A DNA stretch of 64,000 nucleotides from Calonectria ilicicola (GCA_020809705.1 CP085834.1:4203127-4267126); one strand, 5' to 3'. Shown: positions 48,583 through 61,500, counted from the stretch's first letter. The notes: a model not told the origin generated them from the sequence alone. Numbers and translations are program-made.

Positions 48583-49089
48583 AACCGTTTTATGCGTTTT
48601 AGTATACTGGGTAATGCTTTAATGAGGACAATAGGATTACATTTGTTCAATAAGAATCTTTCATATTTTCCCTGTTGATTAGCAACTTTACTAGCGTGTT
48701 TATTTCGCGTTTTTCTGGATTACTATTGGTAGGTGTAGAGTGATTAATGTTATTATTTGCTTATCGTTCTGGCAGGGTTATGTTTGGACTAGAATTAGTG
48801 TGGTGATTCATGTGGTAGGATTATTTTCTTTTTCTGCTCAGCCCCTCGATACTTCTGTACTTATCCTTAAACCTCGGTTTATGATTTATTAAAAGGAAAA
48901 AAGGAAAATGGAGGCTGAAGTTTATAGGGTTACATTACATCATAAAAATTGTGTGATAATAGAGCGTTCCTTCGCGCATTCCAGCCATCATCTTTTCTCG
49001 CAACACTGAGATATTTTATAGGCACTTTTCCAACATACACTCCAAAAACCATTGCTCTTACACCACGTATTTCGGTTGACCAGACTTTC
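48583..49089. other. Gap between the paired genes; may hold the 5' exon of the second
   Basis: The frame used by the second gene is open from about 48,949 but lacks an ATG until 49,090. TTTTATAG ending at 49,021 could be a splice acceptor after an upstream exon, for example one starting at ATG 48,908. I cannot decide between the two. Confidence 0.4.
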
Positions 49090-52000
49090 ATGTTCAGGGC
49101 CATGATGACCCATTCTCCCGAGGTGCAGGAGGTTTTTCCTCCAAGCGAAAGGATAGTCGACATTGAGCAAGAAAGCCAAGCTGGTGATCAAATGGAAGGT
49201 GTTGATGATATTGATGATTATGTTAGCCTGGAGGCCGCCGATGAGGCATATCTTGACTTAGACAGTCAAGAGGCTTCTGAGAAGAAGGATGAGTGGGGCT
49301 CTACGAATGACGAGTTCAAGATAAAACACTTAACTGGAGATAAGAAGATGACAGGCAAGTATATCTTTTTACCGCCCCGAACAGCACACCTAAAGTCGCT
49401 ATCTATTTATCCACGGATTCCAACTAACGTAGAAGGATGGCTTTAATATAGCGGAAAGGTTCATCTCGAAGACGAATGCGCCCGAATTCAACGCCACAGA
49501 AGCCCTAAGGATGCTTCAATTGCGATACACGATGAACTATGGATCGCGAAGCTCTGGCTCGGGACCCGCAAGTAGCAACGACAAATACTATCCTATATTC
49601 CACCTCGACATGATAAGCATAGTTGGGCGTCCTCTCTGCCCGATTACGAACCAAGGCGGATTTTTCGACAATGTGACCTTTGCACTGAGGCACTGGCAGG
49701 CACCTTACAGCTCCAAGCATGCAGCAAACAGTCTCCCGTTTGACCTCACCCGGCGGACCTTTCGAATTGGCACAGGAGCATCACGAGAGGTGTGGTTTAT
49801 CGTCATGCACCCAGTAGAGATCGATATTATCGAGGACCCGTCCTTGAACGGGCACCGACATCATAAGCAAAAGCAAAGGGCTTCGGATTATCATGGCACA
49901 GCTATGCAACAACATCATGCCGAGGCGCTTGCATCTTACATTGTGCAGAACATCTTCCAAGATGGAGATTTGCTAGGGGAAGGGGTAGAGCCACTGTGGC
50001 AGCTCAGTGGGAAGGAATCCCAAACCCTATCCTATGATAAGTGGGCCATCTTCCAAGCTTTATTTATGGAAAGATGGGACACGTTTTCCCAACAACACAG
50101 TTACGACGGGTTCTGGAGGCTCCATCGCCCGGCTTTTCATGCTTTCGACCATGGGGCTAATATAGAGATCAAGGTGGATGGATTGCTTCATGAGCTTCCT
50201 CGGGAGACTCGCCTTCGCGCTGAGAGCGAGAATGTAGATAGCGATAGCGACAGCGACAGCGACGAGGATGACAGCGATGGCAGTAGTGATCGCAATGTCG
50301 ACAATGATAACATCATCAACATTGCTGATGGCGATAACGACGATCTCAGCTCTGTCAGTGGTCGAAGCAATGGCGAAGGGGAGCCCGATGCAGAGGAACG
50401 AGGACTGTTTGTGGAGGAACACATGGATGGCGATCGCGACGAAGCTCAAGCGCTCGATGGCATCGAATCACCCAGTAACCGGCCGGCCGAGCTAATTGAT
50501 GCGCACTGGGCTTTGCCTAGCGATGGGCTCGAGAAATTGCGAGCAGAACTGGAGCAAAAGTATAACCTAGCCCACATTGACCAGATCTCATATGCTCTTG
50601 CTACCGATCTCAACTGCATTCATGTCCAGTCCTCGGGCGAAGAAGAAACCGCGTGCCTGCTGGCAGACCGTAGCAAGGTGGCCGAGGAATACCACAGCAC
50701 GAGAGATGTCAATTTCTATCCTCTCGGATTCCATCGTCGCTATGGCAACTTCACGTCCCTTATGCCCCCGAGGTTCCTGATGAACCTTTGCAGAGTGATG
50801 CAGGAAAATGCAAGCGTCTTGAACGACGGGGCTCTCGTGCTTTTCTTCGGCTTCTTTCAAGCGTACTCGAACATCAAGCGGTCGATCCGTAGCCGACCAG
50901 ACGAACTGTTAGCCGCGCGCGGGTTTGCTACCGCTGCCCTGACCTTGCCACCTTCAGAGGCCCGATTGGGCGGCTCAAGAATCCAATCCAAGCAGCAGCG
51001 ACTATTGAGTAGAGTCCGCGGCGAGTTCACGCCGGACCGGCCGGCTTCATCAACCCCGTTCGCACGCGAGAGGCAACAGATCAGCACAGCCATAGCCCAG
51101 GACCAGGTTGCCTTTCGCATGGAGCAGGTGGTCACTGTCAAGGCATCCAAACTCGTGTCTGGGCGGCGGCATTTCTACACCATCCTTCAGCCCATTTTCC
51201 AGCTGATGCTGTTCTTTCTCAAGGACACAACGCTTTACACGCGACTGTTACGGAGATTCCGGCCGTCCATCTTCCCCAATGTCCTGTGTTCGTACGCGAG
51301 ATTATTCGAGCTCGCCCTGGGCGAGATGGAGCGCCGCTTCCGAGCAAGTCGGGAGGACGGGTTGAACGTTGCTGAGTCCGAGAGCACCGCGATTTTGGAT
51401 AGGTTAGGTCATCTGTGCTTCACCGGGAGCCCCAGGATATTACCCAACACTGTGTTTGGCCCTCTTGTCACGATGGAGAGCATCGAGGTGGGTGGGTGGC
51501 CGTTTGTCTCGCCAGAGATGCTCGAGTTCGGTGAATCAAACAGCACGATGAACACAAGGCGGTGGCCGCGGACATCTGACAACCGACCCATCCTGCTCCA
51601 TGTGGCTGCGCTGGCGTATCATTACGGAGCAGCAATAGGGGCCAACCGACACAGTCAGCTCTGGTTCAGCAAGCTCGGGGGAACTAAGGGTTTGCGGGAT
51701 ATCTCAGTGGCTTCCGACTTCCTAAAAGAGGTATTCGCTCATCTATGGGTACCGCAGATGAGGATCTTCATGGCAACTCAGCTTCGGCGTCAACTGAGCC
51801 ACGGTGCTCGCGAAAACAAGGGCATGGGTGTGAGTGGTACGCAGCGGCATTTAGAGCGGCTTCAGATCAGACTAGAGGCGTGGGAAAGCTGCGATGAGCC
51901 TTTTAGCAACCAGTTAAGTTCCCTCCTTGTGATTTGCCTAGCTTTGAAAATGGCTATTAGAAGGCTCATTCTTCCCCCCACCTGTGATACAGGCAATACG

Positions 52001-53119
52001 AAAAGCTGTTCTTCGACCGGTCCACCAACCACTCAAATATACTATCTCCTAAAGCCACATCAAGAAAAACACGGCACGATTTTGCACAAGAAATTTACAA
52101 TGCATGTCATAATCCCAAGATATCGGCCAGCAGAGGGCTCTCGGCGATCAATGCCACCTGGGCTCTGGTCTTGCGGGCCGCTATCCAGCACACGAGCGAA
52201 GACGATATACCGTGGCAAGATTGGGTTACCGGGCTGGCAACGGCCATTGCTTCCGTCGGGATTGAATGGGTGCCCGGGTCGCATGGGCAAAGCCTGACCT
52301 CTCGACGTATTATTCAGCTTATTGGGAATGTCGAGAGAACCATGCACATCCCGGCTGCCCGGCCCGGGAGCTTGAAGCGAAACGCCATCATAGCCGCGCA
52401 AGAGATGGAGCAACTCAACCAGCCAACCAAAAGAGCTCGCAGGCATATAATCGATTTTGGCTGTCATATTCCGTTTGCTCGAGTCCCGAAGCGAGTACAG
52501 GACGGGTTTGAGAAGCTGGAGAAGCAATATCCAAAGGCAAAGGATAAGCCGGTGCGGAATCATTACCGACTTGCTTACAACTGCCTGATAGAGAGCCTGG
52601 GGAATGCCCGATGCGACTTAATGCTCATTTTGGTGCTAACCCTTGCCTCATCGACAGAGACTCCAATCATAGCCAAGGGCCAGGACAAATTTACGATATG
52701 GCAAAGGCGTGACCCGGACATGTATGCAGCCACAATGGTCACACGGATGCTATGGTTTATGAAGCCTGAGATATTTCCATGGGAAGTAGAGAAGAAGGGG
52801 GTGATGTGCATCAAGGATTTGACACCGAAGATTGGTATGTACAACACAACACAATACTTCTTCCACCCGTCCTAGCCATTCACTCGCCTATATACTTGTA
52901 TATTTTACCTGCTTGCCCCGGGTAAGATAAGATAAGGCAAATGTTAAGAGAACCAGCGCCTTGACTAATGACTGAGTAGAACATACAAAGGTGAGCAACC
53001 GCGTTTTGCAAAAGGTAGGATGGATCTATGTTACAAGTAAACAGTTTCGAAATACAGGAGCAAAGCTCAGATCTGACGAGGAGCTGCATGCCTTGCGAAA
53101 AAGCTGGTTTCTTGCATGA
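49090..53119 (+). CDS. Large protein of unknown function, partner of the ParB-like gene
   Basis: Model: exons 49,090-49,354, 49,452-51,912, 51,993-52,834 and 52,980-53,119, 1,235 aa; the start is uncertain. Intron 1 (97 bp) has a GCAAGT donor and a CTAAC branch site, a classic GC-AG intron, and it alone keeps frame. Introns 2 (80 bp, GTTAAG) and 3 (145 bp, GTATGT with GACTAATG) are ordinary. Each join restores a frame: S-N-Q-Q-Y-E-K at intron 2 and T-P-K-I-E-H-T-K at intron 3. No known domain recognised. Visible are an Asp/Ser repeat tract (S-D-S-D-S-D-S-D-E-D-D, residues about 348-375), a hydrophobic helical stretch (Q-L-M-L-F-F-L-K, near 51,200), a basic K-R-A-R-R patch near 52,430 that could be a nuclear signal, and a compact C-terminus rich in W, F and K. 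Exon 2 is GC-rich and free of frameshifts over 2.4 kb, indicating recent selection. Confidence 0.72.
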
Positions 53120-54065
53120 AGAACCCCGAAGTCTTTATCTCTCTAGTCTTTCACAGTACGGATAAGGTTTGGGTAGATCGGTGTAGGTCAATTATTAATA
53201 GAAGGTAGTGTTTTATTTAGATTTTAGTAGTTGATTTATTGTAACATACCAATATTTACTTATATTTATCTTTGCCACTCTCGTTGCTAACTAGTGTAAA
53301 GATGTGCTCCTAAACGTGATCTTTAAGTTGACTAGGAAAGTAAAATGGCACTTTCCCAATATATTATTGCCTATATTATCAATTGGTTAGGATAGTGACA
53401 GACTTATAATAAACTTTCATTAGCTAAGACAGCTATTGTATTATATTGGAAGATAGAGGCAAGCAGGGGGCCGAGCTTGTAAGCATACTGACCAGGTGGA
53501 CAGTATAGGAAACGGATGCGGGGCGATTGCTGTGATCAATATTAGATGAAAGCTGCAGTGCCGGTCAGCAACAACGCTTATAGACTAATCAATCCAGCTC
53601 CACCAAGCAATATCGGTCCCCAGCGTCACAAAGATTGCATTCGGATTCAAGCAACAACGTTGATCTGTTTAGGTTCCAGTAAATGCTTTCTTCAACTATA
53701 ACACGACCCAAACACATAAAGTACTAAACTAAAATACTAACTAACCGAAATATGCCCCCATACTCTTCAGCCGCACTTGATCAAAATCTGAGAAGGAATA
53801 TGGATACTATAGAAGCCAAGTATAGGTCGATTACCCACATATAACATATTAGGTACTGTCAAGCATGCTATCTTGATTCTCAAGAGTAGACTCGGCAGCC
53901 TCAGCCGCCTTTGCGTCAATCGTCCAGGATTCCTTGGAGGGAAGCTTTCCACTTTACAGTGCACTCTAAAGCACAGCATCGATTGATTGTCTTCTCTGGT
54001 CCAGCATCAGCTCCAGCGCCAGCGCCAATCACAACCGCAGCAAGTGAGCCAGGGTCAACACCTCG
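53120..54065. other. Intergenic
   Basis: Mixed composition. The ORFs at 53,767 (minus) and 53,911 (plus) have no motifs. No gene supported. Confidence 0.45.
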
Positions 54066-54417
54066 TCAAGCATTGTACGTGATGGACAGGTTAGAGCCAT
54101 CATTACCCACAAATATAATATCAAGGCCAGCGAAATACTGGTTCAGCCTATTGACCAGGAAGTTGACGAGGTCAGGTCTCAGCTCGGCAGCAACAGCGAT
54201 TCCGAAGATGACCGCCCAGCTAAGTGGATCCAAAAAAACATAAACTGGCTCCTGGCCCACTGCAGGCAGGGTCAGCAGCTCTGACTTCGGCGGTGCGAGA
54301 AGGCCTGCAGCCGGCGCCGTCTCCGAAATTGACCACTTCCCAGATGTGAAATGATAACTCGTCCACCACTTGTATTTGTTTGTCGACGGTGCCGGGTTGG
54401 AGAAATTTTAGCTTATC
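54066..54417 (-). pseudogene. Unidentified minus-strand ORF remnant
   Basis: The minus strand is open for about 115 codons from about 54,417 to the stop at 54,066, with natural composition: Y-K-W-W-T-S-Y-H-F-T-S-G-K-W near the start and L-N-Q-Y-F-A-G-L-D-I-I-F-V-G-N-D-G-S near the end. No ATG at the upstream edge, so the 5' part is missing or lies in a broken exon; the first internal ATG is at 54,260. I recognise no family. The opposite strand is also partly open, so this call is weak. Confidence 0.35.
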
Positions 54418-55627
54418 TCTCTAGACTTACTGCTACTGTAGACCTGGCCGCTTAGATTGCCACCTTCAAGCTACTATACAATTGTTTCTTGCGGTTGATA
54501 TACAGCAGAGCGGCCTGGAGGCAACTGCACACTATCAATAAAAATCTTTTTTTTTTTTTTTTTTGTTTTATGTAAAGGGGCAGCGGATACTTATTTATAT
54601 ACAATGGTTGGCTGTTAATTTATTGAATTAATGTCATCCTTCTATTAAGGGATAATCTCTTAGTAAGATGAGCGATTATACAAATGCTCCTTTACTCGAG
54701 GGGGGAGTGTGTGTAGGAGGAAGGGCTGAGAAATGTGGATGGCGTGGAAGGGTCTGCTCTATTTGCAGTGTGATGACCTATAGCTACAGCCAGTTACAAC
54801 TGATAGATCTATAGTATAATTATAGTTGTAATTATGAGGTTGGAAATTCATTTAAAGACTTTATAAATTATTATGTAGCTAGCTATAGAACTAAGTATAT
54901 CTAGTTCTTATAAATTGTTTGTTACCTATTAAGTAAAATGCTTATATATATTAACTAAAAAAGGAAGAGGCTAATATTATAAAATAAACTTAAATATTAT
55001 TACTAAGGTATACTAAGTTCTTAGATTAATTTAATATATAGGTATGTTTCTAGTATAGTCTCTCCTAGATTATATTCTACTTTATTTTATATTATATTCT
55101 TTAATACTTATTATCTACATAACCCTATTCTTTTTTTCCTATTAGATCTATTTACTAGACCATTCTTCTTAAACTTAATAAAAGATATAGTTGATCATAT
55201 TTAATCTACTTACCTAATAATCTTTTCCTCCTATTTTCTTATTATACTAGATATAATTAGATATAGCTACTATGATCACCTTATTTACAGTTACCCTGTC
55301 TTTATCTAATAATAATTTAATTTTTAATATACTACTATTTTATCTAAACCACATATAAAATAGTAGCTAGCTAAAAGGTAATATAGAAAGTCAAATAGAA
55401 CAGCGCTTATAACCAATAGTTAATGCAGCTATATTCGGACAAGGTATATATACAATCTAGACTAACTTATAATTACAATATAGTAGTTAGTATATTTATT
55501 AATCAACTATATATATTCTAAACTCCTATCTACTATAATTATTACAAAAATAATATATATAAGCTACCTTATTTAACTAAGCTAGATACTCAACTATAAG
55601 ATTAGTATCATTTTACTTAACCTTGGG
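54418..55627. other. AT-rich intergenic and mutated repeat DNA left of Gypsy C
   Basis: Contains a T-run (54,547-54,564) and, at about 54,696-54,706, ACTCGAGGGGGGAGTGTG, which resembles the polypurine tract and LTR start of a Ty1/Copia element; no second LTR was found. From 54,800 the sequence is AT-rich and unidentified up to the Gypsy C LTR. Confidence 0.4.
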
Positions 55628-56022
55628 TGTTATGACCCATGACACGCCTAGGCGGTCTACGACGGCAGAACTAACACCTACCTACCCTATAGCCCCACAC
55701 CAACCAATAAGGAAGCGCTCACTCGCGATCACCCATAATGTTGGTGATCACCCTGTGATCACCCATCCGATCACCAATACTTAGATAGAACCAACACAGT
55801 GAGCGCCTACTACGATAATAGTATATAGACAGGTTAGAATCCGCCCTTATGGCCGATACTAGCCAGCTTTCAATACAACTTGGTTACCTCAATTGCGATT
55901 GACTATTACCTAACGTAACACTTCCATTGCTCTATTTACCATAACGCGCCTAACCATCCTGCCAACAATAAACCCTTCGTTCTGATTGGTTCATCAAGTT
56001 GGGAATTGACCAGACCGTTACA
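55628..56022 (+). repeat. 5' LTR of Gypsy C
   Basis: 395 bp, TGTTATGACC...GACCGTTACA. Contains four or more GATCACC units (about 55,725-55,780) that could serve as regulatory repeats in U3. Confidence 0.92.
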
Positions 56023-56075
56023 CGTTGAAAGCTCTTGTTCAGTTGGTTACCCGCGTCAACAATTGAGCAATAACA

Positions 56076-57856
56076 ATGTCCGGAAAGAACCCCGCCGCCA
56101 CTGCTCCTCCTAGCAACGCCGAGTTGACTACGGAACTGCAGCAGGTTAAGAAGAAACTCGCAGATGCACAAGCACAACTTAAAGCAGAAAAAGCCGGAAC
56201 CACCACGGTTGAAGGAAACAAGGGTAAAGACATTGGTGAAATTCTGAGACCCCCGGTCCCAGAGCCCTTCCTAGGAAAGGCTGCCGATGTAGTCCCCTTC
56301 CTCACCCGAATGAAGGGATACTTCCGCTTTTTCCCAACGCGACTTGCAACCCCGAAGCCCAGGTACTATACACCAAAACCCTCCTCCAAGGAGACGCAGG
56401 AGTATGGTTTGAACCCATCATGAGAGACTATCTGGAAAACGAGGACGACGCCGACCAAAATGAAGAGACCCGAGAGATCTTCAGAGACTGGGAACATTTC
56501 GAAACCGCTATTAAAGACAATTTCGGCACGATCGATATGGAACAACAAGCTGTAAACCAGTTATACGAACTTAAACAAACAAAATCCTGCAGCCAGTATT
56601 CGGCCGAGTTCAAAAGGATTGCAGCACGAACAGCCTGGGATGACGACGCACTAATGGAACTCTACTATAGAGGCCTGAAGGGCGAAGTCAAGGACGAAAT
56701 CTATAAAGAAGACCGGCCAGAAAAACTCTCGGAGTATATCAAAAGTGCTGTCAAGATCGACGAAAGACAATTTAACCGACGCAAGGAACGCGCCCGAGAT
56801 AACAAAAACCCATATATCCCGAATAAAGGAAAAACCCAGAATAAGCAACAAAGCACCGCACACGGGACTCATTCAGGGCCAATGGAACTCGGCGCCACCC
56901 AGGGGTATGACAAAAGTAAGATTACCTGCTTCAACTGCGGGAAAAAAGGACATAAATCCTTCGAATGCCGCTCCCCGAAAACAGGAAATCAGTTCAAACC
57001 CATACCAGAAGGACAGAAACAACTCAACACTATGAAAACTCAATGGACCCCGGTACCAGAAGGAAAAGAGGATACCACAGGAAAAGTTGTTCTTGCTGTC
57101 ATTAAGAAACATGAACCAACCACCATAGTTAAGCAATGTACGGAAAACCATGAGTTGCGCAAGGTAAAACTCACTCCGCAACAAGAAATCGATGAAGCCA
57201 TCCGAAAAGCATGGTCAACCCGACAAGAAGGCCAGTCCTGCCTTCCCCACGAATGGTTGGAACGAGCCAAGAAGATAGGAATCCCTGCATCCATCCTAGA
57301 TGTGTATACCGACAAAGCACCAGCATGGTGGGATACCTGCACTTATGACGAAAATGGAAACAGGAAATGGACAACTAGTATTAAAAGAATGGCCCAACAA
57401 GTCAGGGAACCCTCGTGGGACGGAGACAAAGTCTTCCTACTTGCGCGAAGCGAATGGCAACCAGGAAACCGCGACCCCCGACCTATCCAACATAAGGAGG
57501 ATGACCCTAGACTAAACACGGTACACGAAGAACATAAGAACATCTCATGGGTAAGCTGCTACGACCACGACTGCCTCCAACACATGGAACAAAAGCAGCA
57601 TGCAGCATGCTTTCCCATTAGGGTAGAAGACGTGGTCATCCACCGCGCCTATGGGAGACACTTCGACCGACACGAAGTAACGGGAAGAAACCCCCACTAC
57701 CAGTTCACTATGTTGGAACCAGGTGAGCCTGAGTTCCCCGATTGCAGCGAGCTGCCCTGGAATGAATGTCAAGACCCCAAATGCGATATCCACATGATAG
57801 ATAAAGCAATGGCCTGGCACCGAACAAAACCAAAAAACGAGCGGAGCCCCCTGTAG
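56076..57856 (+). pseudogene. gag: gag of Gypsy C, frameshifted
   Basis: Nucleocapsid/capsid polyprotein. ORF 56,076-56,423 gives the N-terminus (coiled coil L-Q-Q-V-K-K-K-L-A-D-A-Q-A-Q, then P-E-P-F-L-G). Around 56,326-56,345 the correct reading moves to the frame of 56,420-57,856, consistent with loss of one base in the T-run of CTTTTTCCC. The second part carries the capsid-like region and a CCHC zinc knuckle, C-F-N-C-G-K-K-G-H-K-S-F-E-C (56,927-56,968), for RNA binding. The end at 57,856 (S-P-L-stop) looks premature: one more C in the run before it would continue the frame about 25 codons. The ATG at 56,076 follows the 53-bp leader directly. Confidence 0.85.
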
Positions 57857-57889
57857 AAGAGCAGCAGGAGCGGCTAGGGCAACGACCCC

Positions 57890-60800
57890 GGAGTTACCGA
57901 AAGAACTCCCTAAAAAGCTCTATACTCTACAACTAAAGAGCAACCCCGACGACGATTAGAAATAGAAGTAAGGATTAAAGGGAAGTGGTGTAACGCTATG
58001 GTGGATAGCGGAGCTGAGCGAAACTACGTGAATCCTCGAGTAGTTAACGAACTTCAGCTACCATGGACAACGAAAGTCGACCCGTACGAAATCATCAATA
58101 TAGAAGGAACACCCTTTGGATATAACAACGGTATTATAGACAAAAAGATTGATCACCTGAAAGTCTTCGTTGAAGGAAAGAACCAAGGAATAACCTTCGA
58201 TATTGTTGATATCGGACAACACGACCTAGTTTTAGGGTACCCATGGTTATACCGATACAACCCTAATATCTGCTGGCGTACTGGCCAGGTGCAAATACCC
58301 GAGGAGTATGATGCAGCCAGCGATATTTCCATAAAACACGATGAGAGATCTCGAACTCCTAGCCCTGACCAAGCAGGAGACATGAGCGAAGGAGAATCTT
58401 CGCCACCCAAAGGAACAAAACATAAACACAAGAACGGTCAGAAAAGGCAAAGACAACGAACGATCGCCTGCCTTAGAACACAGTTCCAACAAATCGATAA
58501 AAGCCTCAAAGAAATGAAGGCTGAAGCAGAAACAGACAGACTGCACAATGTACCCCCACAGTACCGAATCTATGAAAAGCTCTTCGCAGAAGAACTAGAC
58601 ACTGGACTACCTGAGTTTAGCCAGTGGGATCACGAAATCGTCCTTAAAGACGGATCCAACACCCGATTTTACCCTATTTATAATCTCAACCAAATCGAGC
58701 TTGATACCCTGAAGGAATACATCCAAGATATGCTCAAAAAGGGATATATCCGTATTTCAAACTCCGAAGCTGGTTACCCTGTCATGTTTGTGCCTAAGAA
58801 AAACGGGAAGCTACGCCTCGTCGTGGACTACCGACAGCTCAACGATATCACCATTAAAGATCGCACTCCACTACCATTGATTAATGAAATGAAGGATCGC
58901 CTTCATGGAGCCAACATCTTTACTGCACTGGATCTTAAAGGAGCATACAATCTTATTCGCATTAAAGAAGGACATGAATGGAAAACCGCTTTCCGAACTA
59001 AGTTTGGACTGTTTGAATACCTAGTTATGCCTTTTGGACTCACAAATGCACCGGCATCATTTCAGCGAATGATAACCAATGTATTACGAGAACACTTAGA
59101 TATCTTTGTTGTCTGCTACCTGGACGATATCCTCATCTTCTCCAAAAACGAGGAAGAACATGAAGAACACGTTCATAAGGTCTTAAAAGCCCTCCAAGAC
59201 GCCAAACTCCTGGTTGAACCAGAAAAAGCAAGTTCCACACTCAAGAAGTAGAATTTCTAGGACACATTATCAGCCCTAACGAAATTCGCATGGACCCAAA
59301 GAAAGTTGCTGCAGTAAAAGATTGGAAGGAACCTACTAATGTGAAGGAAGTACAAGCCTTCCTCGGATTTGCTAACTATTACCGAAGATTCATTAAGGGA
59401 TTTAGTAAAATCGCCTCAGGCATGACAGAACTAACTAAGAAAGGAATTACCTTTCGATGGGGAAATAAAGCACAACAATCATTCGAAGCCATAAAAAATG
59501 CTATTTTAGAAGAACCCATCCTTGCAATGTTCGACCCTGATAAGCCTATAGAGCTAGAAACCGATGCATCGGACTTCGCCCTAGGGGCCCAGATCGGACA
59601 ACGAGATGAACAAGGAAACCTACATCCTATAGCATTCTACTCGCATAAGCTACATGGCCCTGAGCTAAACTACCCCATCTACGATAAAGAATTCCTTGCT
59701 ATTGTCAACGCTTTCAAAGAATTCCGACAATACCTTTTAGGAAGCAACCACAAAATCACAGTATACACCGACCATAAAAACATTGCCTACTTCGCAACCA
59801 CTCAAAAACTCAGTGGAAGGCAACTACGATATGCAGAATACCTATCCGAATTCGACTATCAAATCGTTCATGTTAAAGGAACTGAGAATGGCCGCGCCGA
59901 TGCGATCAGCCGCCGACCTGACTACAACACAGAAAAACCAAAAACACAAGAAAAACTATTGATCTACAACACCAACGGAGGACTAGAACAAGCCCCAATC
60001 AGTGGAATGACAATAGAAACAAAGAAAATAATCGCCGCTATGAGAATAGGAGGATTGCCGCGTGCAACCAGAACCACTACTGCGGAAATACCCACACAAC
60101 GAGTGGAACAGGGCAATCCACTACTAAGGAAAATCGAAGAATACAATCTAGCACTTCCAGAAGAAGAAAAACGGACTACCTACAAGTGCCAGAAGAACAC
60201 CAAATGGAGTTAATAAGGGACATTCACGAACACCCCTTGCATGGCCACAAAGGCATCAACAAAACCCTTGAACGAGTCAAACAGACATTTTCCTTTAGTA
60301 AGATGAAAAAGAAAGTTGAACAAGTATGTAAGGAATGCAGCCTATGTCGACACTCCAAAAACCAAGACACAAACCATACGGATTATTGCAACCATCCCCT
60401 GTCGCACAACGACCATGGGACTCAATCACAATGGACTTTATTACCAACCTCCCCTTGTCAGCAGACCCTGCTACAGGAGTATACTATGATAGTATTTTCG
60501 TTATTGTTGATCGCTTCACGAAAGCAGCATATTATCTCCCATATAATAAAGCAACAAAAGAAGAACAATTCGCCTACCTTTTCTTTCGACATATAGTCGC
60601 TATACACGGCCTACCAACCGAAATCATATCGGATAGAGGACAACCATTTGCATCTAAGTTTTGGCAAAGCCTGATGTCCTTAATGGGGTTAAACCACAAG
60701 CTAAGCACAGCTTTCCACCCCCAAACAGACGGACAAACCGAACGCCAAAACCAGGAAATTGAGCAATATCTACGATGCTACATTAACTACGAACAAACCG

Positions 60801-61500
60801 ACTGGGTAGAAAAGTTACCTATCGCACAGCTAGCACATAACACATCCTACAATCACAGCATTAAGACAACACCAGCAAAAGCCAATTTTGGCTTCACACC
60901 AGATGCTTACCGAGCCCCTTAGAAGGCACAATCCAAGCAAAAGCTATGATCAAGTCAGATGATCTAAGAAAATTACATGAAGAAATGAAGACAGAACTTG
61001 AGTTCGTCCGTAACATCATGAAGAGACATTACAACCTCAAAAGGCTGAAGGGACCAACCTTTTCGGAGGGAGACATGGTCTACCTAGCAACAAAAAATCT
61101 TGCAACAAAAAGACAAAACAAAAAAATCGACTTCACGCAGATTGGACCATACCCCATTAAAAGAAAAATATCAGAAAACAACTATGAACTCGACCTCCCA
61201 GACAACATTAAAGTGCACCCTATCTTCCACATTTCACTGCTAGAACCCGGTGACGGCATCCAAGTCAATACAGGACCCAGCTACAAACCACAAATAGAAA
61301 ACCCAGAAGATCAGTGGGAAGTCGAAAAAATCCTACAAAGGAGAGAAGAAGACGGGAAATTTGAAATTAAATGGAAAGGCTATAAAGAAACAACATGGGA
61401 ACCCGCGAAACATCTCACGCACTGCTCGAAGCTGCTGGAAGCGTTCCTGAGGACACAACGCCAAGCAAACCATCGAGGTCAACAGCGTTCCAATCGATAA
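57890..61500 (+). pseudogene. pol: pol of Gypsy C: protease, RT, RNase H, integrase, chromodomain; several frameshifts
   Basis: Aspartic protease with D-S-G-A (58,004). Reverse transcriptase with F-V-P-K-K-N-G-K-L-R, Y-L-D-D (59,117-59,128) and M-P-F-G-L. RNase H with E-T-D-A-S-D and Y-T-D-H-K. Integrase with H-x-G-H-K...C-x2-C zinc region (about 60,220-60,350), D-R-F-T-K, I-S-D-R-G and H-P-Q-T-D-G-Q-T-E-R (60,717-60,746). Chromodomain at the end (W-E-V-E-K-I-L...I-K-W-K-G-Y...T-W-E-P, about 61,315-61,410), which in chromoviruses directs insertion to modified histones. Frames change near 57,956, 59,230, 60,175, 60,355 and 60,918, each explained by one missing base, mostly at A or C runs. No nonsense point mutations of RIP type are seen. 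Confidence 0.9.

Noticed and set aside
54690..54720. Ty1/Copia element marked by a GAGGGGGGAGTGTG edge
   Set aside because: Only the polypurine-like edge is present; no second LTR and no Copia coding remnant found.
56330..60925. Programmed ribosomal frameshifting as the reason for Gypsy C frame changes
   Set aside because: Seven sites, many inside conserved domains and with varied contexts; programmed shifting would occur once, at the gag-pol junction.
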